Shown piece by piece: positions 1 to 6,837 of a stretch of DNA of 25,631 nucleotides. The notes beneath the pieces were generated by a model that worked only from the letters and a program-made list of their open reading frames with translations, was not told where the DNA came from and searched no databases. Where the stretch lies: IMG/VR virus record IMGVR_UViG_3300009505_000624, positions 1 through 25,631 of that record; one strand, given 5' to 3'. Within the stretch, counting starts at the first letter, position 1, and every line of letters begins with the position of its first letter. The translations under genes were made by a program, and so were the position numbers. This stretch comes from a virus.

Positions 1-98
1 ACAAATGTCTGGAAAGTATTCTTCAGAGCATCTGGTAGAATCGTATCAACCACTGACTGTGGGCGATACTTCTCAACGTATAGAAAATCATTTTGCAT
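1..98 (-). CDS. 44: Clamp loader large subunit gp44, N-terminal fragment
   Basis: Only the first 32 codons lie in the window; the gene runs off the left edge. The start ATG is at 98-96, preceded by a GAGGAGA ribosome-binding site and a sigma70-like promoter at 126-154. The readable N-terminus contains VEKYRP followed a few residues later by ILPDALK. This matches the start of T4 gp44 (EQKYRP...ILPA) and the VEKYRP signature of RFC-type clamp loaders. In T4, gp44 and gp62 form the AAA+ ATPase that opens and loads the gp45 sliding clamp onto primed DNA. Its place downstream of 45 agrees with the T4 replication cluster. The ATPase motifs are outside the window, so the identification rests on the N-terminal motif and on context. 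Confidence 0.85.
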   Translation of the reverse strand, partial: MQNDFLYVEKYRPQSVVDTILPDALKNTFQTF

Positions 99-125
99 AA
101 TATAGTTTCTCCTCAATATTCATCT

Positions 126-154
126 ATTGTACTACAAGATAGGCGTTGTGTCAA
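126..154 (-). promoter_or_regulatory. Sigma70-like promoter for gene 44
   Basis: Read on the minus strand, TTGACA (154-149) is followed after 17 bases by TACAAT (131-126). The predicted transcript starts about 20 bases before the gene 44 start at 98. The -35 box overlaps the stop codon of the upstream 88-aa gene. Confidence 0.75.
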
Positions 155-417
155 GTATTGATTGGTCTCCAGCCTGTAACCGTGTTGGTGCGGAACGACC
201 GCCAAGCCTTTACGTCTATCCCCCAAACAGGGATGTCTGCTGTGCTACCATTAACAGCACTGACCTTAATACTTGAACCAGCTTGTTCGGAGATAATCTC
301 AGGGTTGAGAGTACAAGGCATCACCCTTGTACCCCCATCGTCCACTTTCTCATAAGTGACTTCGACCACACCCTCTTTGAGATGTTTAATCAAGTCATTA
401 ACAACAGACTGCAACAT
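151..417 (-). CDS. SH3-like beta-barrel small phage protein (DUF2693 type)
   Basis: An 88-aa protein whose start ATG overlaps the stop of dsbA (TAATG), so the two are probably translationally coupled. The pattern VEVTYEKVDDGGTRVMPCTL, then a short variable stretch, then VWGIDVKAWRSFR is typical of small T4-like phage proteins placed in DUF2693, which are described as having an SH3-like barrel. No enzymatic residues are evident. The function is unknown; its position between dsbA and the clamp loader gene suggests a role in DNA or transcription, but this is inference. The family call rests on motif memory. Confidence 0.7.
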   Translation of the reverse strand: MLQSVVNDLIKHLKEGVVEVTYEKVDDGGTRVMPCTLNPEIISEQAGSSIKVSAVNGSTADIPVWGIDVKAWRSFRTNTVTGWRPINT

Positions 418-677
418 TACCCAATCACCGTTTCATAAAGAGCTTCAACATCTTCCATCTCACCAACAGCTTCCGAAAGGTTTTGTTTGTGATAGATTTT
501 AGACATCTTACCAAGATACTTCTTTGGGATATCTACATCATCAGCAAGGTTGTTGATCGCTTCCTTAATGAACTCGCGTTCAGCTTCCATTCGGGTGTAT
601 GCATTACTCACTTCATCCATACATGTTTTGATACGTTTTTTGTCTTCATCACTAGACGGTAAAATAATATTGCTCAT
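417..677 (-). CDS. dsbA: Double-stranded DNA-binding protein DsbA (late-transcription enhancer)
   Basis: An 86-aa acidic/basic helical protein close in length to T4 DsbA (89 aa). The C-terminal half has GKMSKIYHKQN followed by a terminal ALYETVIG, paralleling GKMFNRLLALYHKDN and ELYDTVFSK in T4 DsbA. T4 DsbA binds double-stranded DNA and enhances late transcription together with gp55, gp33 and the gp45 clamp. Placement directly after gene 45 fits that role. The start ATG at 677 has GGAGCAG just upstream. A terminator hairpin lies between it and gene 45, so its expression may depend on read-through. Confidence 0.8.
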   Translation of the reverse strand: MSNIILPSSDEDKKRIKTCMDEVSNAYTRMEAEREFIKEAINNLADDVDIPKKYLGKMSKIYHKQNLSEAVGEMEDVEALYETVIG

Positions 678-694
678 TAAAACTGCTCCACATT

Positions 695-729
695 ACAAAA
701 TAGAAAGAGGCAGACACATCGTGCCTGCC
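695..729 (-). terminator. Intrinsic terminator after gene 45
   Basis: On the minus strand the arms GGCAGGCAC (729-721) and GTGTCTGCC (717-709) form a 9-bp stem with one G-T wobble around a 3-base loop. A T-rich stretch (TCTTTCTATTTT) follows. It lies 9 bases past the gene 45 stop and before dsbA. The T-tract is interrupted, so termination may be partial. Confidence 0.65.
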
Positions 730-737
730 GTTCAAAC

Positions 738-1403
738 TTAACCTGAGTATTTGCTGCCAGCTTCAGTAGCAACCCAATACTCAACAACAGAGCCTTTGAA
801 GTTTGAGATACCTTTAGATGATACATTCACCTTATAATCATCAGCCATGAACTTGAGATTTTCAGTCTTAAAGATGAACTCAAACTCAGCTTCAGTAACA
901 CCAACACTCAAACCAAACTCATTAGACGTTGGATTCTTAGTGTCAGTAGCAACCAAAGAGATAGAGCCATCAGCACCACGAACAACAACTTCTGGTAACG
1001 ATAACTGATTAGCGGCATTGACTACTTTCTTATAGTCAGCTTCACTCATATCAAAAGATACTTCTGGATCAGGTAACTCAAGATCCTTTTCTGGAGGTGA
1101 TACAACCATAGACGGATCAGTGTAAGTGTAACGTGAAGTGCTGTTACCACCGTTCTCTTTAATGGTTAATGACTTCTCACCAAAGTCCATTACCGCATCT
1201 TCGAACAAGCTAGTGAGACCGATAAACTGGTTCAGCTCATAGATAGCAAAGTCTTGCGGAAACGACTCACTCACAACAGCAGAAGCAAGGATGTTCTTCT
1301 GTGGCGATACTGTACGCAAAACATTACCTGTCTTGAACACAAGAGATGGATTAATGGTGGAAAAGTTTTTCAAAACGTCAAAAGTGTTATCGCTTAATTT
1401 CAT
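738..1403 (-). CDS. 45: Sliding clamp gp45
   Basis: A 221-aa protein, close to T4 gp45 (228 aa). The N-terminus MKLSDNTFDVLKNFSTINPS closely parallels T4 MKLSKDTTALLKNFATINSG, and IYELNQFIGLTSLF matches IYDLNGFLGILSLV. Later DPSMVVSPP and the C-terminal YWVATEA also parallel T4. gp45 is the trimeric DNA polymerase processivity clamp and, in T4-type phages, also the mobile activator of late transcription with gp55 and gp33. The start ATG at 1403 has a GAGGAAT ribosome-binding site and overlaps the stop of the upstream DUF3310 gene. It probably shares the glycosyltransferase promoter at 2829-2857 and is followed by a terminator. Confidence 0.95.
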   Translation of the reverse strand: MKLSDNTFDVLKNFSTINPSLVFKTGNVLRTVSPQKNILASAVVSESFPQDFAIYELNQFIGLTSLFEDAVMDFGEKSLTIKENGGNSTSRYTYTDPSMVVSPPEKDLELPDPEVSFDMSEADYKKVVNAANQLSLPEVVVRGADGSISLVATDTKNPTSNEFGLSVGVTEAEFEFIFKTENLKFMADDYKVNVSSKGISNFKGSVVEYWVATEAGSKYSG

Positions 1404-1921
1404 GGTGATTCCTCATTATTTAAATCGTGATTGTGTAATGCAATCAATGCATAGTGTAATACTTTCATCAAGTCATCTCGGTTATAGCCATTCTTTCTAC
1501 CATAACGCTGGACATACTTCAGGACATTCCCGAGAGCAAAACCCTCGCCATGCCCACAGTCAAGGATAAACTCTGTTGCTTGGAACTTGTTCTGCGAGTA
1601 ATGCGCACGATATGTAGAGTTTACATACTCTCGTAAATCCACAAGCAGTTGCCCCTCATTGAACTTATACAGATTAGGATTGAACGCTAAATCTCGATCA
1701 GCTCCATCACCTTTCTCAGCTTCTTGGTCATCATCTTCGGGTGGAGGAACCTGATCAAAGAAGCTGTCCCAACCTTTCTTATTATATCCTATTGGTTGAT
1801 TTCGGTCAACCTCAGAATAGTATTCATCGGTGTGCGCATAACGCAAACCTTGACCGTCTGCAGTCATACGGCTGGCTTCATCCCACTCAGCGGCAGTGGC
1901 ATCGTCAATACTTTTACCCAT
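1400..1921 (-). CDS. DUF3310 family protein
   Basis: A 173-aa protein with a poorly conserved, acidic N-terminal half containing VPPPEDDDQEAEKGDG. The conserved C-terminal half has FNEGQLLVDLREYV, then CGHGEGFALGNVLKYVQRYGRKNG and DDLMKVLHYALIAL. The arrangement GNVxKYVxRYxRKxG followed by DLxKxxHY is the hallmark of DUF3310, a small helical domain common in phages and sometimes loosely annotated as a nucleotide kinase. No P-loop is present, so a kinase activity is not supported here. Its start overlaps the glycosyltransferase stop (TAATG) and its stop overlaps the gene 45 start, so it is part of a tight three-gene unit. Confidence 0.75.
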   Translation of the reverse strand: MGKSIDDATAAEWDEASRMTADGQGLRYAHTDEYYSEVDRNQPIGYNKKGWDSFFDQVPPPEDDDQEAEKGDGADRDLAFNPNLYKFNEGQLLVDLREYVNSTYRAHYSQNKFQATEFILDCGHGEGFALGNVLKYVQRYGRKNGYNRDDLMKVLHYALIALHNHDLNNEESP

Positions 1922-2796
1922 TACTTCTTCCCCTTTTTCTTTTTCTTACTCTTATTCAGCACAGATTCATCAGCAGTTGCGCTGACACCTAATGCAGCCA
2001 GATCAGGCAAAGAACCACCAAAGTGGTATGAGCCAACATGAACCATCTTCATCCAAGGACAGAGCCATGTATCAACTCCAATCTTAGACATCCACTGACA
2101 GAACATATAGTCCTCTGACAAGTATCGCTTTGAGTCTGGGTCGATCAGTGCTTGGAAGTACATCATAATTTCACGAGAGCCATCAAAGTCTGTTGTCCGA
2201 ACATGGTCAGGCAGATAAGTGAAGTCAGGATATGCTTTCTCAAACTTCTCAAACGCTGACCTCTGGACCATCATGAACCCAGTGCCACCCTCAAGAACCT
2301 TACATGGCTGATCAATCCTAATCTGACCATCTTCAGCATCTTTGGGGTTGAATACAAAATCACCAACATACTTCTCAAGATCATTTGGATCTTTGTCAGC
2401 AAACCCTCTATCAACAGCAGTCTTAATTTTCTCCCAAGCAATCGTTTTCTTGGGATATGGACCACACATTATCTCTTTACGATCATCAGCCCCAGCATCT
2501 GGATCCATAAAGGCGGCAAGCGAAAGAACATCATGAGGATCAAACCCGATGTCTGAATCAATGAACATCAAGTGTGTCGAATCACTTCGCAAAAACTCAT
2601 CAACACAATAGTTTCGAGCGCGAGTGATAAGCGATTCATTAAACAGATAAAAGAACCTGAGATCAACTTCATATGCTTGACACAACTTTGCGAGATCAGC
2701 TGTTGCTTTGGCATACATACCATGGCAGTTACCGCCATACATCGGAGTAGCGACCATGATCTTTCTCTTGCGCAACTCTTCCAATTTTATTTCCAT
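1921..2796 (-). CDS. GT-A fold glycosyltransferase-like protein
   Basis: A 291-aa protein with the layout of a GT-A glycosyltransferase. KIMVATPMYGGNCHGMY near residues 12-28 forms the first beta strand and nucleotide-sugar loop. LITRARNYCVDEFL follows at about 56-69. LMFIDSDIGFDP at about 76-87 carries the DxD motif (D80, D82) expected to bind metal and sugar nucleotide. GGTGFMMVQR and SEDYMFCQW are further typical acceptor-side segments. The C-terminus ends in a lysine-rich tail. No membrane segment or signal peptide is evident, so it acts in the cytoplasm. The acceptor could be DNA, protein or a surface glycan. It has a GAGG ribosome-binding site and its own consensus sigma70-like promoter at 2829-2857, and it heads the unit leading to gene 45. 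Confidence 0.75.
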   Translation of the reverse strand: MEIKLEELRKRKIMVATPMYGGNCHGMYAKATADLAKLCQAYEVDLRFFYLFNESLITRARNYCVDEFLRSDSTHLMFIDSDIGFDPHDVLSLAAFMDPDAGADDRKEIMCGPYPKKTIAWEKIKTAVDRGFADKDPNDLEKYVGDFVFNPKDAEDGQIRIDQPCKVLEGGTGFMMVQRSAFEKFEKAYPDFTYLPDHVRTTDFDGSREIMMYFQALIDPDSKRYLSEDYMFCQWMSKIGVDTWLCPWMKMVHVGSYHFGGSLPDLAALGVSATADESVLNKSKKKKKGKK

Positions 2797-2828
2797 TATA
2801 GTACCTCAGTTAATTTTGTAATGGAGAG

Positions 2829-2857
2829 ATTATACAGCAAAACATGGAGAAAGTCAA
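2829..2857 (-). promoter_or_regulatory. Sigma70-like promoter for the glycosyltransferase-DUF3310-45 unit
   Basis: On the minus strand TTGACT (2857-2852), a 17-base spacer and a perfect TATAAT (2834-2829). The start codon is at 2796. The -35 box lies inside a hairpin at 2847-2874. Confidence 0.8.
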
Positions 2858-2874
2858 CCCGAAGGATGACTCTC
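2847..2874 (-). terminator. UUCG-capped hairpin after cobS, overlapping the next promoter
   Basis: On the minus strand GAGAGTCATCC, TTCG loop, GGTTGACTTTCTC. The stem has one mismatch and a 2-base bulge. The hairpin starts about 16 bases past the cobS stop. Only a short TTTT is found downstream, so it is either a weak terminator of cobS or a structure that insulates the promoter whose -35 box it contains. Confidence 0.45.
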
Positions 2875-2889
2875 CCCACACCAGTTTGA

Positions 2890-4059
2890 TTAAGCCGCTT
2901 CAGTTTCTTCTCGCTCAGCAGCATCTAATATTTCACCAACAGCTTCAGCATCAATCTTTGTATAGAGATCAAGGAACGATGTCTTTGTCTCATCATCAAA
3001 ACGGTTGATACACATATTGATAGCAGTCATTCGACCACCTTTGCCACCGAAGATCTTGTATGCCTTAGCAATGTGGACAAGGCGACGAGTCGAGATAACC
3101 TCATCAATTCCACCATCATAAAACGTCTTGCGGATGATGTCAGCCCAATCAACAAGTTTGGTTACAAACTCAGAATCATCAATACCGAGAGACGAAAACA
3201 GATCACCGATGATACGTTTCTCAGTAGCAACAGCAGGATATTCTTGCTCAAAGGTGACTGGGAAACGCTCAAGGAATGCTTCATTCAGCACGTTGGTGCC
3301 GATAAAGCGACCGTCATCAGATCCTTTACCTTTGGTGTTAGCAGTAGCAACAACATTGAAGCCAGCAGCAGGAGTGATATACTCACCAGTCTTCTTGATA
3401 AAATATCCTTTGCCTTCGAGGATAGACTGAAGACACATAATCTTTGCTGGATTACCCAGATCGATCTCATCCAGAAGTAATAAAGCACCACGCTCCATTG
3501 CCTTGATAACTGGACCTTTGAAGAAGCGAGTGTCACCGTCAACAAGGCGGAAACCACCAATCAGGTCATCCTCATCAGTCTCGATGGTAAAGTTTACACG
3601 GATCACTTCACGCTTCAACGCAGCACTAGCCTGTTCAACCGAGAATGTTTTACCATTACCAGACATACCAGTAATGAATACAGGGTAAAACATCTGGGAC
3701 TTGATAACTTGCTTCAGGGTTGAGAAGTTACCGAAAGGAACAAACAACGGATCCTTAGCAGGAACAAGATTCTCAGCGAAGCCATTAGTAATCACGTTCA
3801 TCTCAGAGACAAGTTTGTTTGGCTCAAGGTTTGTAACAGGAGCAGGAGCAGACACAGCGACAGGAGCAGGAGAGCTCACTGCAGTCGTTGCGGGAGCTGT
3901 TGAAGGCAGGTTATACAACCCACGGTCAACACGGAGAGCAGCTGCGAAATACTTGCTCGGGACTTTCACCCCAAGCTCACGAGCAACACGTTTGGTTTCA
4001 AGACTAGGAACAGGATTGCTCCCGTATTTTTCTTTCAACACAGAATAAAGGTCAGTCAT
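2890..4059 (-). CDS. cobS: AAA+ ATPase of the MoxR/CobS type
   Basis: A 389-aa protein. The N-terminal ~50 residues are a small helical region, followed by a Pro/Ala/Val-rich linker (about 51-78). The AAA+ core begins near residue 100: Walker A GMSGNGKT (131-138), Walker B LLLLDEID (193-200), sensor-1 VVATAN (236-241) and an arginine-finger-like segment AFLERFP near 261-267. This is the MoxR/CobS/NorQ pattern. T4-like phages of aquatic hosts often carry it labelled CobS, after the cobaltochelatase subunit. No other cobalamin genes are in the window. With the VWA protein at 4394-6631 it more likely forms a two-part ATPase/VWA remodelling machine. It has its own promoter at 4097-4125 and a GAGAGAGACC leader before the ATG. 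Confidence 0.85.
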   Translation of the reverse strand: MTDLYSVLKEKYGSNPVPSLETKRVARELGVKVPSKYFAAALRVDRGLYNLPSTAPATTAVSSPAPVAVSAPAPVTNLEPNKLVSEMNVITNGFAENLVPAKDPLFVPFGNFSTLKQVIKSQMFYPVFITGMSGNGKTFSVEQASAALKREVIRVNFTIETDEDDLIGGFRLVDGDTRFFKGPVIKAMERGALLLLDEIDLGNPAKIMCLQSILEGKGYFIKKTGEYITPAAGFNVVATANTKGKGSDDGRFIGTNVLNEAFLERFPVTFEQEYPAVATEKRIIGDLFSSLGIDDSEFVTKLVDWADIIRKTFYDGGIDEVISTRRLVHIAKAYKIFGGKGGRMTAINMCINRFDDETKTSFLDLYTKIDAEAVGEILDAAEREETEAA

Positions 4060-4096
4060 ATAGGTCTCTCTCAGTTATTAATCAATTTCAGAAGGT

Positions 4097-4125
4097 ATTC
4101 TATCATATCTCGGGACATAAGACAA
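4097..4125 (-). promoter_or_regulatory. Promoter for cobS
   Basis: On the minus strand TTGTCT (4125-4120), 17-base spacer, TAGAAT (4102-4097). The same boxes and spacing occur before cobT (6661-6689). A shared 18-base element lies exactly 24 bases upstream of the -35 box in both. Confidence 0.7.
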
Positions 4126-4149
4126 CAAAAAAGTTAGCCAATTTTCACC

Positions 4150-4167
4150 TTTTTTATACCGATTTGG
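4150..4167 (-). repeat. Shared upstream element, copy 1 (cobS)
   Basis: Minus-strand CCAAATCGGTATAAAAAA. An identical copy lies at 6714-6731 upstream of cobT, with the same 24-base gap to the -35 box. Probably a regulator-binding site or A-tract UP element used to co-regulate the two genes. Confidence 0.8.
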
Positions 4168-4200
4168 AATATAGGATATAACCAAAAGGTATATGAGAAT

Positions 4201-4217
4201 AGGTTATTTTTTAACCT
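4201..4217 (-). repeat. Short inverted repeat after the small membrane protein gene
   Basis: AGGTTA and TAACCT form a 6-bp stem around a 5-base A/T loop, just past the stop at 4223. No T-tract follows on the minus strand, so it is at best a weak transcript end. Confidence 0.35.
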
Positions 4218-4222
4218 GTTCA

Positions 4223-4384
4223 TCAATGACCGTGGATCCATTCCAGACCGAAAACAGCACCCAATACATAGAACAGTGGCGCAATGATAAACAGATCCAT
4301 CACAAAATGTAGAACAAAGGACAGGGCAAAAATCTCTTTCCAGTGTACTTTACAGATGTCAAACCATTCAATTATTTTCTTCAT
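4223..4384 (-). CDS. Small membrane protein between cobT and cobS
   Basis: A 53-aa frame. A tandem ATGATG gives two possible starts (4387 or 4384). The second is chosen because AGGGGA lies at better spacing from it. The protein begins MKKIIEWFDICKVHWKEI, then FALSFVLHFVMDLFIIAPLF and YVLGAVFGLEWIHGH. From about residue 18 to 47 it is almost entirely hydrophobic, enough for one long or two short membrane helices, with a basic N-terminus. The gene starts about 10 bases after the cobT stop and is followed by a gap and the cobS promoter, so it is probably co-transcribed with cobT. No family is recognised. Confidence 0.6.
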   Translation of the reverse strand: MKKIIEWFDICKVHWKEIFALSFVLHFVMDLFIIAPLFYVLGAVFGLEWIHGH

Positions 4385-4393
4385 CATATTCCC

Positions 4394-6631
4394 CTATGCA
4401 ATCGACTCAATCAAGTCACTCAACATTTTACGCGATCCTTTCCGAGAGCCATTCGCTTTCTTAAAGGCAGAGCGTATCTTGGCTTTTGAAGCGTCACTCT
4501 CAACCTCAAGAGCATTGTTACTCACCTCAAGATGTTTACCACCCATAATAAAGAACAGCTCATCATAACCATAGTCATTTTTAAGGACAACAAACTTTTC
4601 CTTTCTTGTTTTCTCATGAAAGTCTTTGGCGTCATACCAACCCATACCGTTCGGTGATTCGCGACACCACTGTCTAACGCTGGTGGGGATAATACGATAA
4701 CCAATAGTATTTGAGCCAGTGCGTTCGCGATAGATCTTCAGCAGCGCAGCTGTTGTCTCTTCAGAGTAACCAGTCACGCGATAACGTTTCTTGGTGACAC
4801 TATCATTTATATACATCACTTTGTCTTTACTATTGAAGCAACCACGAGTCCAAGTGTTGTAACCAGCATCAGGGTTTGGGAATGCCATAGGATGGCTATC
4901 ACCATCAGTCAAGAATATCGTGTTCACAATATCAAGACGATTCTTCTTCTGGAACTCAGCATGAACTTTTATACCAGCCATAATCGCATTGTCAAGTGGC
5001 GTACCACCCAGAGCCAAACATCTTGGTAAGTTGATGTCATACTTTCTACACTGCACCCAGTCATACTTTCTTCGACCGTTTGTCGAGCGAATGTCATAGT
5101 ATGCTCCAACCGCAAGAACAAACTTGACCATATCATTGAATGTTTTGCGATCCATATTATTATTAAAGAACTCAAGGAGACGAAAGGAAGAATCATAACG
5201 AAGCTGATAATCAACCTGTTCTTGTGTCGCGTGTTCCGATTCAAAATCATTCCAACTGTTTGTAAAGGCATATACACGATATGGGATTTTCACTTTACGA
5301 CAGAACAAAACTAAATTCAACATCTGGTCAATGGTGGCTTTTATGTCATCAATCATTGAACCAGACCAGTCAACATACATGATGATACCGTGACTCTTGC
5401 CATCTGGAGTCACAGTAATCTTGCGGAATATATCATCATTGTAACGATAGCTGTTCATTTTAACTGGATCAATAACACCAGTCTTTGCCATGGTTTGTCT
5501 AGAGTAAGCCGATGCACTTTTCTTCATCTCAAACTCTTTTGCCATATAGTTGACGCTTTGCTTGTTATTGACCATAAACTGCTTGGACAACTCATCACCA
5601 TTGGACATTATTCTCTCATAATTCCTAGTGACAGTCTCAGCGTTGCCATATGGCGAATTTGTTTGTAAGAAGCTGAGAACATCTTTAGAGCTAATGATCA
5701 GATCATCAACAGGCGAGTCATTCAAGAACACATTGGTTATTTCAATGTCACCACTGTCACCGTGCTCAGAAGCAATACTCTTTCTCAGCGATTCATCAGT
5801 CTTGGATGACATCTCATCATCTTCTGGTGATTCACCGCCAGCACCGCCACCAAGAGTCGACTCACCGTCTTCATCTTCGTTTTCTTCTGGCTCATCACTG
5901 CTGTAATCATCACCGTCAGATCCGTCAGACTCTCCCTCAGATTTTTCATCTTCATCTTCATCTTCGTCAAAGTCATAACCGCCATCTTCATCTTCAGACC
6001 AGAAGTCACCATCATCTTCATCATCTTCACCGCTCATGGATTCATTAGCAGCACTTTGATTCTGTTGATTTTCTTCTTCTTGTTTCTTCTTACAGAACTC
6101 ATACAAACGCTCAGTCAGATCAACAACCTCATCCCAAGTTTCTAGAGTCTCAATCTCATCAACCCAAACCTGCTCATCTGCTTCAATGCGAACACCAGCA
6201 GACCGACCACATTTGAAGTGAGTATTGATTCGGTCAATCAGACCATACTTGTTTATCTTATTGATGTCACCACCAAAAAAACCATCAGCAAGCATACGCT
6301 TATATGAAGAAATAAACGAAACGCGCAAACCCTGATAACGCTTCTGGATCAAACGCTCAATGCGGGCATCTTCAACCACATTAAGAAACGATCGAAACGT
6401 CTCACCACGTTGGTGAGTAGATTCATGCCAACCAGCTTCAGGAGTATAAAGAGCATGACCAACCTCATGACCAACCAAGTGATCATAAGTGTCAGACTTC
6501 ATATCATCCCAGAGCGGTAGAGTCAATATTCTGTCACGGACATTAAACGATGCAGTCTTAGCTTGCTTGTGAACGACTGAGATGTTCTCAGTAGCGAGCA
6601 GGCGAGCTAACATGTCTTTAGATGTATTCAT
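4394..6631 (-). CDS. cobT: CobT-like protein: HExxH peptidase-like region, acidic linker and VWA domain
   Basis: A 745-aa protein. The N-terminal region contains HLVGHEVGHALYTPEAGWHE with a zinc-metallopeptidase-type HEVGH (55-59). Residues about 188-284 are very acidic (runs of Asp/Glu/Ser), ending in a Gly-rich stretch. A C-terminal VWA domain begins near 411, with MIDAS motif DWSGS (421-425), then LGGTPLDNAI and FLTDGDSH supplying the other metal-ligand loops. This is the CobT/NorD-type partner of MoxR/CobS AAA+ ATPases. A longer in-frame start at 6670 exists, but it lies upstream of the predicted transcript start because the -10 box covers 6661-6666. The ATG at 6631 has GAGAGACC before it, just like cobS. 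Likely role: an ATPase-coupled remodelling complex on an unknown target. Confidence 0.85.
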   Translation of the reverse strand: MNTSKDMLARLLATENISVVHKQAKTASFNVRDRILTLPLWDDMKSDTYDHLVGHEVGHALYTPEAGWHESTHQRGETFRSFLNVVEDARIERLIQKRYQGLRVSFISSYKRMLADGFFGGDINKINKYGLIDRINTHFKCGRSAGVRIEADEQVWVDEIETLETWDEVVDLTERLYEFCKKKQEEENQQNQSAANESMSGEDDEDDGDFWSEDEDGGYDFDEDEDEDEKSEGESDGSDGDDYSSDEPEENEDEDGESTLGGGAGGESPEDDEMSSKTDESLRKSIASEHGDSGDIEITNVFLNDSPVDDLIISSKDVLSFLQTNSPYGNAETVTRNYERIMSNGDELSKQFMVNNKQSVNYMAKEFEMKKSASAYSRQTMAKTGVIDPVKMNSYRYNDDIFRKITVTPDGKSHGIIMYVDWSGSMIDDIKATIDQMLNLVLFCRKVKIPYRVYAFTNSWNDFESEHATQEQVDYQLRYDSSFRLLEFFNNNMDRKTFNDMVKFVLAVGAYYDIRSTNGRRKYDWVQCRKYDINLPRCLALGGTPLDNAIMAGIKVHAEFQKKNRLDIVNTIFLTDGDSHPMAFPNPDAGYNTWTRGCFNSKDKVMYINDSVTKKRYRVTGYSEETTAALLKIYRERTGSNTIGYRIIPTSVRQWCRESPNGMGWYDAKDFHEKTRKEKFVVLKNDYGYDELFFIMGGKHLEVSNNALEVESDASKAKIRSAFKKANGSRKGSRKMLSDLIESIA

Positions 6632-6660
6632 ATATCGGTCTCTCATCAAATTAGACGCCC

Positions 6661-6689
6661 ATTCTACCATATGAATAGGACTGAGACAA
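6661..6689 (-). promoter_or_regulatory. Promoter for cobT
   Basis: On the minus strand TTGTCT (6689-6684), 17-base spacer, TAGAAT (6666-6661), matching the cobS promoter box for box. It fixes the cobT start at 6631 rather than further upstream. Confidence 0.7.
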
Positions 6690-6713
6690 CAACTATTTTG
6701 ATTATTTTGGGGT

Positions 6714-6731
6714 TTTTTTATACCGATTTGG
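6714..6731 (-). repeat. Shared upstream element, copy 2 (cobT)
   Basis: Identical 18-base CCAAATCGGTATAAAAAA on the minus strand, 24 bases upstream of the -35 box, as for cobS at 4150-4167. Confidence 0.8.
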
Positions 6732-6761
6732 TTCTAAAAAGGGGATCTTTAGAACTTTTTT
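6731..6761 (+). repeat. Palindrome with a plus-strand T6 tail
   Basis: GTTCTAAA (6731-6738) and TTTAGAAC (6748-6755) form an 8-bp stem. On the plus strand it is followed by six Ts (6756-6761), like an intrinsic terminator, but no plus-strand gene exists nearby. It abuts the shared element, so it may instead be a binding site. Confidence 0.4.
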
Positions 6762-6837
6762 GTATAAAGGGACAAAAGTCCTGTATTATCAACAACTTAG
6801 CGAAATACGCTATCTTGCCCCTCTATTCTTGGTTTGA

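Noticed and set aside
1400-1921. Nucleotide kinase annotation for the DUF3310 protein
   Set aside because: No Walker A motif or other kinase residues are present.
5806-6048. Plus-strand frame rich in His, Leu and Arg
   Set aside because: It is the antisense of the Asp/Glu-rich linker of the CobT-like gene (GAT/GAA codons read backwards). No ribosome-binding site or family.
2890-6631. Cobalamin biosynthesis role for the cobS and cobT pair
   Set aside because: No CobN or other pathway gene in the window, and MoxR-type ATPases with VWA partners have wider roles. The names are kept only as family labels.
6632-6670. N-terminal extension of the CobT-like protein to 6670
   Set aside because: The -10 box of its promoter covers 6661-6666, so the transcript starts inside this stretch; the ATG at 6631 matches the cobS leader pattern.
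6731-6761. Plus-strand intrinsic terminator
   Set aside because: Stem and T6 look right, but there is no plus-strand gene to terminate. Kept only as a palindrome next to the shared regulatory element.
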